The notes under the pieces are model-generated. The model had not been told where the DNA came from, ran no database searches, and saw nothing but the letters and a program-made list of their open reading frames with translations. The position numbers and the translations under genes were made by a program. Source: Leuctra nigra (taxonomy: Eukaryota; Arthropoda; Insecta; Plecoptera; Leuctridae). From it: 64,000 nt of DNA. The number at the start of each line of letters is the position of its first letter. The first letter of the stretch is position 1. This document shows positions 14,301 through 26,300 of this stretch, in pieces. The stretch spans positions 12,305,647 to 12,369,646 of the forward strand of contig OW203762.1 of the NCBI GenBank assembly GCA_934045905.1, read 5' to 3'.

Positions 14301-17300
14301 CGTCACTCGGAGCGATGTTCGGCCCACTCAGGTCACTGCTGCCCACGTCACTCGGTGCGATGTTCGGCCCACTCAGGTCGCTGCTGCCCACGTCACTCGG
14401 TGCGATGTTCGGCCCACTCAGGTCGCTGCTGCCCTGGTCTGACTGACTTGACCGAACTTCTTCTAGTTGTTTCTCCATCTCTTGCAGCCTACCTTCCATC
14501 CACATGAAGGTTGCTACTATTCCCTTGACGACTTCTGACTTCAATACTCGATGCCTATTTTGTTTCATCTTCTTCTTCATTCCACCCTGTTCTTCATACT
14601 TTATTTGTTCAAGTATCCACTTAACAAGTTTCTCTGTTTTTCCCACAGTCTTGTGCCTCCTCTGTTTAACAAACACTTTATCTCCTCCAATGTTTTCATC
14701 AACCCTAACCTTACTTTTACACCCCTCACAGGTCCATGTACTTTCACTGCCTGCTTTATAGTTCTTGCTGGCCAGCCCAGCACATGAAAAATGGTTCCAT
14801 TTACCACACATCATACACTTTATACCACTTTTCTTTACAATCTTCGTGCAGTGTGGGCATACTGCAGAATCCACTTTATTTTTAACTTGTCTCTGAGAAT
14901 GAAGCACTACACCGTCCGCCATCTTGAAACTCTTCTACTAGAAGAGTAATTAAATAATTTTCAAAAATAAAATAGACTCACCTAGGTACTCATTTTGTAG
15001 TTTTTCCACAGTTGTTCAACATTCATATTATGAAACCATTATTTCAACAAGTAAAAAATGATTAAATAGCCAATTTCTATAGTACATCTTGCAATTCGCC
15101 CCATTGTTCCGGTATCAGCGGGAAGTTTGAAGTGATGCCACCTGATCCTTTACCTGCCTATAGTGTGGAATATGTTCGGTGCAATGTAGTTCTGGGGTGT
15201 GATCACATAAAACGAGAACTTTCTTGTCACGGCGACTCATCTCAATGTTATTCACAGACTTCTAGGGTGAGATGAGAATCTTGTCTTCGTGACAAGAAAG
15301 GTCTCATTTTATTCGATCGCACCCCTGACCTGTCCAGACTGTTGCAAGGTCAACTGATTGTTTAGATCGACAACGAGGAGTACGGAGAGGCTCTGGCCCT
15401 GGCCAAGGCCTACAGCCTGGACTGCGATCTCGTCTATCAGAGGCAGTGGAGGAACAGCAACGTGTCCGTGGCAACCATCCATGATTATCTGGTGAGATAT
15501 TTACCACTCATCTCACGCTCTGTGCAGCACGTTGATTAGTATGTATTGGATGTGATGTAATGTGCTGAGTGAGAGTAGCTGCAGAGCTACGAAATGCTGC
15601 AAATGAGAATCTAATTTGATTTGCTACCGACCAAATTTACATATATTTCAAGATAATCTTTAATGTAGATAACTCTAGAAGTTCTTGAATGATTTGGCTG
15701 AAAATGTATAAATCTGATAAAATTTGGTCCCAATGACACAAAATTTGAACAGGTTCCGGGACAAAATTGTTTATTTTCAGTTTTCACCTTCAACCAATTG
15801 GGGGATTTTGCTTAAAAACTAAATAGTTTATCTCAACTTGAATTTGCATTAGTGAAAAACATATTTAAAATTGTAATTCCTCCCCCCTCCCCACACCCTT
15901 TAGAATAGAGCAGCATATGTATACAGCACTTGTGCTAGCGTTTTGTTCTGGCTTTTTCCCTCCGGCGATGCATAGAACTCCACTTTATCTAGTGGAGCAG
16001 TCGCTCCACTCAGCCAAGTCATACCGTACACTCACAGTCACTCAACATATACCTTAAATGTAAACATGAGCACGGGTGGTATGTGACATTGCTTGTGCAT
16101 AATCTCAGATGGACTGGTTGAACGGTGTGACCTGGCCAGTGCAGACGGAAACACTAGATGGAACAGACATGTCGTATCAGGCCAACAGGACGTGTGTGAT
16201 GTGAGATTTGTTCCCAGAGCAAGATCACCAAGCGCTCCTGGGTTCTCCGGGAATGCGTGGAGAGAATTCCAGACACATTCTCGGCGGTCCGAGAACTCCT
16301 GCAGTTTGGTCTTCGGGGCACGAATCTAGAGACGCTGATCGCCATCGGTGAAGGTGAAACTAAATTTATTATTACTATTTTTACTTTTCCATTCTGTTTT
16401 CTACTGTTCTGCAAAATAATGTGTAATAAAAGCCAGTAGGTACCTAGTACCTACCGAACTAAGTCCACCAGTATTTTTTTCGCAGAGCCAAAATGTCTCT
16501 GTGGGGTTGACAATTACTAATTAGTTTTGTTCTTTAAAATTATGTATTACCTAGATAGATTCCTATTATTTTTTATATAAAAAATAAAAAAATTAGTAAG
16601 TGGAAAGTGCTACGTTTCGAAATAGGTACCTAGTAATAGTTTGTAGTATGATTTTGAACTAACAGATACAGATAGCATCAATCAGGCTTTATATACACAT
16701 TCTTTGTCAAGTAGGTACATAAAGGAAAGAGTTAACTATTTTTTAGGAATGATTTCCAATAGTAATCTAGAGCCCAATCGCCCGCTGTTGTGAATGCCTT
16801 GAATTATATTGTCACAGCAGTGCAACTAGGGGCAGTGGAATGATGTAACAATGTACTTGCAGGCACGGACGGCGGTCATTTCGTCTCATCCAATGAGTTT
16901 GAAGACACAGACGAAGCAGAGGTGCTGGACGAGGAAGCGGAGAAGCAGAGGAGAGAGGATCACAACTTGGATTTGCTCTCGCAGGTAACAGGTGGCTTAG
17001 TCTAGAGCTGCAGCTTCCACAGATTGTCATTGTGATACCTACTCAGAATTACTTGTCATATCTAGAGTTAACACTAAAATCATTGCCATGTCCTCGTTGT
17101 CAGTTTCTTGTAGATGATAGAATCTGATTTGATGGATAAAAATCAGGGACTGGAATCAGAACCGGTACCGAAATCTGGTATTTTTTAGGAACCGGAATCG
17201 GAACCGATATTAATTTTTAAGGTGGAACCAGAACCCTATTAATATTTAAGATTATTTGCGTTCCATAAGGGTTACATAAAGGTTATTTAATTCATTTCCT

Positions 17301-20300
17301 TGAATCTTTATTTCATTGCCTTCCAAATCTGAAATTATTTATTAGTTTATTAAGTACAATTTACAGATTTTTTGGAATAAATTATCAGTGAAATCAAATT
17401 ATCTTAGAATTACTTGCCACCCATTAGTTATGCAATCCACTGTGAATGAAGTTAGGTACCAAAAGTCGATTAAAAGAAAAAATGAATTATTGTCTGAATT
17501 TGAAATAACCGATTGGAACCAAAATTAAACAGAAATGGAACCGATATTTAAAAAAACTTGAAACCAAAACCGAAATTCATTTGGGTTCCAGTCAATAAAA
17601 ATTTTTCAATCCTTTCAGTCAATCAATTTTTTCTCTGTTAAAAAAACGAGTAGTTAAGTTTACATGGTCATTCAAGGAATTTCGTTGGTTGTTGCCATGA
17701 TAATCAAGGCCTAATCAACTGTTTTACATTTAGCAGAATATTGAAAAACTTGAACGGAACAGGTTGGGTGAGTGGTTACCGCTCTGAACTTGTATTCCGG
17801 AAGCCCGGGTTCGATTCCCGCGGCCGTCCTTCCTAACTGGGGTTTTTTCGTGGTTTTCCCTCAGTCGACAGGCAAATGCTGGGAAGGTACCCTACTAATA
17901 GGCCACGACAGCCTCCTTCCCACCTTTCATCCTTACCTACTCTTCACCATCATCATAATCATTCATCCGTCGCCATTAGCCTCGCTGCAGAACAGTGCGA
18001 CGTTAAGCCCCAGACAAAAAAAAAATCCGTTCAGTTTAACGAGCGTCTTCACTTGGTACATTTGGATCTTTCTCTGTTTTTGCTTGTTTGTTTTTATGCA
18101 TTTTTAAAAAAATCATGGGATCCTGTTCAAGAACTATTCACTAGACTGTTTAGATTACATTAGTTTGAGCAGAATTCCATATCCATCGGTTGCACGGTTT
18201 GACCTGGGCACAGCTGGCAAAAAAATTTAAAAAATGTTTCATAAGAGTACCGTGGTGACGCTCGCTCAATAACTGTAACTACAACATCTACACTGTGTTT
18301 GTTTTGTTGCCAGCTGATCTCGCCACAGCTGTCCGAAGACCAGAAGCGACTTCTCTCCGTGCGGCAACAGCTGCTGCAGTATCTGGACCGGCTGTCGACG
18401 TACGAGATCATCTTGGGCGGCCGGCACAAGGCGGAGGACGACTTCGACGCCGGCTTCTACGCGACGTACCGGTCCACGCCGGCGCTGGCGTCCGTGCTGG
18501 CGTTCGCGCGCGCCGGGGACTGGCAGGCGGTGCGCATCATGTTCACGTACCACAGTGCAGACGTGCTGCCATACTGGTAAGTAACATTCCTTCCTGCTGC
18601 GATCATTTCACGCTAGATAATAATGACTGGATGTCTGATTTGGATAATAATAGGGAACTCGAGCTAGTTGTAGAATGGATTAATAACACGAAATATTGAA
18701 AAGTATACGTCATGTTTAGGAAGTAGGTAGACAAATAAAATATTTTTTAATTGCAGGATAAATAGTTTTGAAGTAGTAATTGATATAGAAAGATTGATAG
18801 AAAGCTCCGAATTTTAAAACATAAACTTTGTTTTGAAACAGTAATATCGGCATTGAGGACATGGGGCACGCATTGCCATGGCAACAAAGTATTCACCATG
18901 GTAACACAATATGTTCTGGACTTACAAATGACATCACCAAGCTCACATACGTCACACATAGTTTTTTTTCCGCCAAAATGTCACATGAAATTTCAATTTG
19001 ATATTTTATGAATGAAAACGGTAACTTTTTCCAATGATAAGTGTATGTCATTATTTTTGTGTTGATATGTACATATTTACAATAAATAGATGTGAGGAGA
19101 GTTCCCTATTGTTTTGCCTCAGGTGCCTACTTGTTTGAATTGAGACCGAGTGCTTGTGTTCTCAGGCTGAGCGTGCTGGAGAACCTGCCCGAGGTCATGA
19201 ACCCGCTGGACTACCGAGCTCTGCTGCCCGAGTGCAACGGAGACGGAGAAGTGTTCGTCTGGGAGCGGATGGCCTTGAGGGAAGATGATTGGAGCGAGAG
19301 GGAAGAGTTCCAGTGAGTTTCCCAGTTTTCAAAGCTCTCTGTTAAGGGTTATTAGGGCTGTGCACATAGGGTAGGAATAGGATCAGTTTCAAAGTCAAAA
19401 CGAGCCCGAACCGAACCTCGAGATTTCCGAACCTTAACCGAAACCAAACCGAACCAGAAACTGGTGACGTGTTCATATAATACCATTTGTAGATGTAGAC
19501 TGGGTACATAAATTGAACACAAAGCAATGAAATGTCGTGGTTTCTGTTGATTATTTACTGGACAATTACCTGTCACAGTTCTCAACCATACATATTTTCT
19601 TCTCAACACCAAATTTTTTTTCAAAAATGTCATAATAAAAAGTGCCGATTTTAGTACATTTTAGTTGGTTTTCTAAGCAATAATGCTGAATTCTTTTAAC
19701 AGCTGAACATCTACATACATATTGTCAATATTACCATACATCTATGTACCTACGTATCGACTCGCATATAGTCCGCACCCCTTTTTTGAAACTGGTTTTT
19801 CGAAAAATGCTGTGTATAGTAACGCGTGTCTAGTCCGCATCCCTGTTTTGAGATTTCAATATTTGAAATATAGGGATTCTAGGGATCTTAATGCAACATG
19901 TTGATCTAATTGAACTTTCTGCTTGCCGACAGACCTGTGTTTGACTGCGGCTCGAGTCCCAGTGCGGAGTTGGAAGTGCTGGAGCCTCGTGACATGACTG
20001 CCGACGTCCTCTCCGCGTGGTATTCACATCGGGCCAAGGAGATTGAGACGAGGAGCTGTCTCGTGGACCACGCGCTCACGCTGGTCAAGCTGGCAAGAGA
20101 GAGAAACATCGCTGTGAGTAATACACGAGATACCATTGTTCAAGTAGTCGATCTGCACATGAGTAGTGGAAGGTCTGAAGAACTTTTCTGATATTTTTAT
20201 TTGCACACATATCGAATCATGAAATCCTGCTTTATCAGTTTCAAATTGATGACCACAAATACAGTACCTAGGTAGTCTCTTTCAAAATGACTAGTGTCAC

Positions 20301-23300
20301 CAATAAGATTGAATTGTGGCAGATTTTCTAGTTATCAATCTCCCCTCAAGAGTAAATTAAAATGGATTCCTGGCTATCTGCTTCTATAGTACAGATATGG
20401 GTTTGCAATTATTAAAAAAAAATCCTCGAAAATATTTTAATTGAATATTTCATTTGATATTCGAAAATGTAGTACCTAGGTACTCTCCAAATTTGAATAC
20501 TGAATACTTCAACAACTTCCTTTCTTGGAATTTGAAATAGTTTGTTGGCAAACATTTTTTCTATTTCTCCTCTGCACGTATAGTACAGTAGTACAAGGAC
20601 TCTCTTTAAACACTTCGAAGACCATATCAATGATTATAGGGAACAAATGTCAACGGATCAAAATACTTAATAGTGAATTTAAACTACATATAAATGGTTC
20701 TATTATTCCCACTTCAGAAAATGCAAGGAATTTAGGTTTGATAATGGACAGCCAAATGACTTACTCAGATCATATTCAGAAAGCAAATAGCAAAGCTTAC
20801 GGCAAACTACGAACAATGCAAAGATTTAAACAAATTCTGACAAGATCAACAAAAAGCAAGCTTGTTGAGGCACTTATAATATCTAATTTGAATTACTGTG
20901 ACATCGTTTACGGACCGTGTATTTCGAAGAAAGATGTAGGTCGTATTCAAAAAGTCCAGAATTCTTGTGCTAGGTTTGTATTCAATATTAAGAGAAGACA
21001 CCATATAAGTCCCTACATTCAAAAACTTCATTGGCTAAAGATGGAAGCGAGAAGAAGCCTACATTTAACATGCGCAACGCACAAGATATTGAGAACGGGA
21101 GAGTCAAAGTATTTAAATGATAAGTTGAGAAAGCGTCGTGATATTCACCTACGAGACACGCGGTCCAAAGATAAGCTAGACTTTGGAACTCATCGAAGTA
21201 AAAAATTCAAGAACTGTTTTTCCTATTCAGCCTCAGTAGCATACAACACAACAACAACAGAAGAGCAGACCCTAAGTTTAAAAGCTTTCAAGACGCTCGT
21301 TAAGGATAAACTCGCTATCATTCAAGAAAGAGAATTCGTGAAGTAATGATATTGGAAGACGAGAATCAAGATTACATCCTGCTGAGAATGTTTTTTCAGT
21401 GGTTTTCCCTCAGCTAAAAAGCAAATGCTTGGATGTTCTTCCAATATTACCACTGATATTGAAGCACAATTTTAATGACTATTATGAATTAAGAAGAAGT
21501 AGGTAAATGGTGAAGATGTGAAGCAGCTGAAGAGAAGAGATGGATGTATGGAAGATCAACGACTCGATTGTTGAATACAGACCAATTATGTACCTATTTT
21601 ATGTGCTCAATAAATTACATTATTATTATTATTATTATTAGTGCAGTTAGATCAAAATCGGGCCGAACCTAGACATTCAAAAAAACAAACCGGGTCCACT
21701 TGGAAAATGTTCATCTAACCTTCCTAAATGACCCATTCAAAATCCCCGAAAATCCCGCGTCGGGTTATCCGCCATTTTGAAAAACAATGGCTAATCCCAT
21801 GTTAATTCCATCTTGCAAATAAAAACTTTTTTCATGTAACTCCGATTTTGACGAAACTTGGCAGAATTGTTCACAATCCTAAATAAACACAAATAGCTCT
21901 CTTAGCGTTTTCCTCTAAATCTCATCGTTTGGGAAATATGACCCATTGAAAAGTCATTTTTAGTAAGTTTTCGACGATTTAGGTCATTTTTAGTGGTCCA
22001 TATTTCCCAAACGAAGAGATTTAGAGGAAAACGCTAAGAGAGCTATTTGTGTTCAATTAAAATTGTGAACAATTCTGCCAAGTTTCGTCAAAATCGGAGT
22101 TACATGAAAAACGTTTTTATTTGCAAGATGGAATTAACATGGGATTCGCCATTGTTTTTCAAAATGGCGGATAACCCGACGCGGGATTTTCGGGGATTTT
22201 GAATGGTTCATTTAGGAAGGTTAGATGAACTTTTTCCAAGTGGACCCGGTTTGTTTTTTTGAATGTCTAGGTTAAAACCTAATTGCACTGCACTAGTAGT
22301 AGATGTCCCCATGACTAACAAGGACAATGAATGTGTCAGGGTCTGGACGAGCTTCTGTTCCTGCTGCTGACACTGGAGACTCTGCTCTACGACGTCTACC
22401 TGGAGGACATTCGTCTGGATGCGCTGGAGAAGTTGGCAGACCTGGACGTGGCCAAGCTGCTAATGTCCAAGACAACGGAGGCGACCTTCGTCTCCGACCT
22501 CAAACATCTGCTGGTTCCGTTCCTCATGCGGTGTGACAAGAGGACACCAGGTGAGACTAAGCAAACTATTACGATCAATACTCTCAGGGAGCTGAAAGAT
22601 TTTGCTGAAAACCTGTCAAATATGAAGATATTGGTTCCACCGTTACTTCTATAACAGATTAAGGATTATTAGGGATGTTCACGATTACGATTTAATCGAA
22701 TCGATTAATCGATTATGACATTCAAAACGATTAATCGATGTTAGTACAAATAATCGTATTACATCAATTTGAATTTGCCGCCTTGAAAATTGTTGCATTT
22801 TACAACATCTAAAATGTCTGTCTTTATTCTGTCCACATTTTTCTTTGTGTGCGTAATATTTTAGTGATAAATTTATGTTTGTGTGTATTTTCCCAAGTTT
22901 CAGTGTGTGTTTCTAATTCGCATTACCATTTATCAGTGATGATTAAATGAATTACGGCACATTACAGCGTATTTGAAGTAAAAATGAATGACTTCCCGGA
23001 CACATTTCATTGTTGAGGTTAATATTGCTGTAAAAGACGATATGATGACCACCCTGAACATGATTATATCAATACGATTTAATTCGATTATTAATCGATT
23101 TAAATTACGAAAATCTAATTAATAATCGATTTAAATAAAATAATCGTTGAACACCCCTAAGGATTATACAGCTGACACACAAAGTGGTATAGGTGTGTCA
23201 ATTTCAGATCAGTGACAATTTTTTTGATTATGTGCTTATGTGCTTGTGCATATGTGCTTATTATGTTTGATTCCAAGGCATTGCTGATGGGCAAGAAGAG

Positions 23301-26300
23301 AGTGGAAACAGCTGCTGAATCAGATGGGAAAAGCTTGGAAAGCAAGAAGTAACAAGAGGTAATCAATCTGGAAGATGAGGAATGGGAGGACTGTGTGAAT
23401 ATGAAGACGGTGATGGAGAAGAACAAACTCACTCCGAAAAGCCAAACAGAAAAACTTGTGAGCTGGATTTTAACACAGATCAAATATGAGGAGGAGGAAG
23501 GCAGAAAGAAAAGAAAAATGGGAAAGCAGAGAAGGACAGTATTGAAGTCGGAAGTAGTGAAAGGTTTGGTTGCGACTCTGATGTGGATGAATGGAAGGAT
23601 TGTGGAAATGGAAAGGAAGATAGAAATAACAATGAAGAAGAGTGGAACACGAGAGATGAATGAACAGGAAGGAGGTTTGAGAGAGGAAGATGCAGAACGT
23701 ACAGAGGTGGTGGAAGGTGAACATCATGAAGAGCAGGAGGAGAGGGTAGTGCAGAGGGAGTCGGAAAGTGACCAACAGGAGGATGGCCATGTTCCCCATC
23801 ACCAACGGGGCGATGTACAGGGTCGGGAACATAACAGTGAAATAACTGGGGACAATCAAAGGAACATTGGGCGGGCTGGGACAGATAGGGAGAGAGTGCA
23901 AGATGAAGAGATGCCAGAGAAAGGACAGCAAAGACCAGTTTACCATCAAATAAGAGACAGCGAAACAGCGGACGAACAGAATCATCAAGCTAGCGAAGAA
24001 GAAGTGGGGCCACTGGAAAAAGAAAAAGAAAATGAAACTGAAATTGAGGGAGACCAGAAATTGGTAGTAGCGCAGAAGGATCCTGTAAGTGGCGAACGAC
24101 AAGAGAAAACAGAAAATGTGCAGGCAAAGCAAACGAGTGTGCAATCAATACTGTTAGGCGATGTTAAGGTGAAACAGGCAAGTGAATTTTGTAAAGGAAC
24201 GGGCAATAGTGCAATTATTGAACCAGGTATAAGAGTGAAGCAATTGGCGGACAGAATGAAGATGGGATATTATAGGGAAAGACTGAGTGAAGCCGAGATG
24301 GTGATTTTGAAAGTAGGTAATCGGGAGGTGAAGGAGGGAGTGAACAAGGAGGAGCTACTACGAGACATTCGTGAGTTAGTAGTAGTCACGAAGGATGCAG
24401 TAAAACCACAGGTTAGAGTGGTGGTATGTGGCCTGCAGACGACCGAAGGAACGTTCATGAACGAGGAGCTGAAGAGGACAGCCGAAGTTAATCGTGCAGA
24501 ATACCTGGATGTCCCATATATACCAGGATATAGGAGCAACAGATGGGAGTGGGAGGCAAAGACTGGGAGAGAGCTTAGAGTGAGGATGGAAGCGAAAGAA
24601 CGAAGCGAACAGAAGAAGGAGAAGAAGAAGGATAAAGTTGTGAACGAGGTTTTTCAGTCCAGGTGGGTCTGGAGGAACCAAAGGTAGGGGGAAGCAATGA
24701 AGAGGAAGCCAGCGGTATGAGGAGATTAAGGCAAAGGCAGGACAAGGTGGGTGTGGAAGAGAGAAAAGTAGAGTCAGTGAAGAGTCGGAAGACAACAAGA
24801 ATACAAGTGGGGACACTTAATATAGTAACACTAACAGGAAAAATTGAGGAGATTGTGGACATGATGACCGAGAGGAAGTTAGACTTATTAGGATTAAGTG
24901 AGACCAAGTGGAAGGGTAAAGGGGAAAAGATACTGCGAGATGACTACAAGTTAATATGGTCTGGGGGAGAGGAAGGTAGAAATGGGGTGGGAATTGTTGT
25001 AAGCCCTCGATTGAAAGATACCATTTTGGAGGTAAAGGGGATTAACGATAGAGTAATCAAAGTCAAAATGGCAATCGGAAAGAGCACGGTTGACATGATC
25101 CAGGTATACGCCCCGCAGACTGGCAGACCTAGGGAAGAGAAAGACAAGTTTGAGGAAGAGCTGGAGAGTGAAATATTAACATCAAATCCAGTGTTGGTGA
25201 TGGGTGACTTTAATGCCAGAATTGGAAAAGACAGAAATGGGTATGAAGAGGTAATGGGCGGAGATGGTTTTGGCAACCAGAACAGGGAAGGCGAGAAGTT
25301 GCTTGACTTTTGTGCTAGGAACTCTTTACAAGTAGGGAACAGCTGGTTCAAGAAACAACGAAGTCACCAAGTAACAAGATATAGCTATGGGGAAGATGTG
25401 TCGGAATCTGTAATAGACTACATTTGTGTGAGCAGAGACTTGAAGAAGTTCCTAGTAGATGTGCGAGTGTACCCGTCAGTAGCTTTAGGGAGTGATCACC
25501 GGCTGCTAGTTGGTAGTTTCCACATCAAGACACCAAAACAGCTGTGCAATGCTAAAAATAACAGGATTAAAGTATGGAGATTACAAGAACTGGATACAAG
25601 GTTAGCCTTCAAGAAGATGATTGAGATTAGAGTACCGACAGGGGAAAAGAAAGGGGTGGAAGAGGAATGGAACGAGTTTAAGACAGCATTTGTGGATGTT
25701 GCCGAACAAGTATGTGGAAGAGCTAGTGGGAAGAAGAGAAAGAAAGAAACAAGGTGGTGGAATGAGAGAGTAAGGGAGGCAGTTCGGAGGAAGCGGGATG
25801 CATGGCAGAGAAACGAATTAAATAGATCCTCAGAGAATGCAGAAGAGTATCGACAGTGTAAAATAAATGTGGCCAAGATTGTTCGGGAGGAGAAGAAGAA
25901 AGCAATGGACGAACTTGCAAGTAAGCTTGAGAAGGATTTCGAAGGAAACAAGAAAATGATATACGGACTGGTGAAAAGAAAAAGAGGAGTTCGAGAAGAA
26001 GTCCGAACGATGAAAAATAGCAACGGCGAACTCGTAGTAAATCCAGATGATGTAATCAAAATGTGGAAAGAGTACTTTGAGACCCTTCTCAATGTGCAAT
26101 CAGGTGCCACAGAACAAGGGAAAGAACAAGAGAGAAGAGCAGAGGGAGAAGGAGGCACAGGAGAGGAGAGAGAGGAAGCAGATGTAAGCGAAATGGAAGT
26201 TGGGTAAGCACTGGGAGAGATGAAGAATGGGCGAGCTCCAGGAATAGACGAGGTGACAATGGAAATGGTAAAAGCGGCAGGAGAAACAGGAAAAAAGTGG

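Larger units (their letters stand above)
10208..14949 (-). mobile_element. CR1-like non-LTR retrotransposon, apparently full-length, antisense in intron 9
   Basis: Two long overlapping ORFs on the minus strand are both free of stops. The 3' end (minus strand) has a GC-rich hairpin-like segment after ORF2, then GGAACCAGGGATGG and a short (ATT)n tail at 10203-10216. A short direct repeat TTAAATAAT at 10199-10207 and 14950-14958 may be the target-site duplication, but its low complexity makes this weak. An ORF1 with a PHD finger plus an SGNH esterase is an established hallmark of CR1-like elements. With both ORFs open it is a candidate for recent activity. Confidence 0.88.

Noticed and set aside
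13799..14507. Three long + strand ORFs (200-215 aa) rich in repeats
   Set aside because: They are antisense images of the 45-bp coding minisatellite in LINE ORF1. The 45-bp period keeps every frame open.
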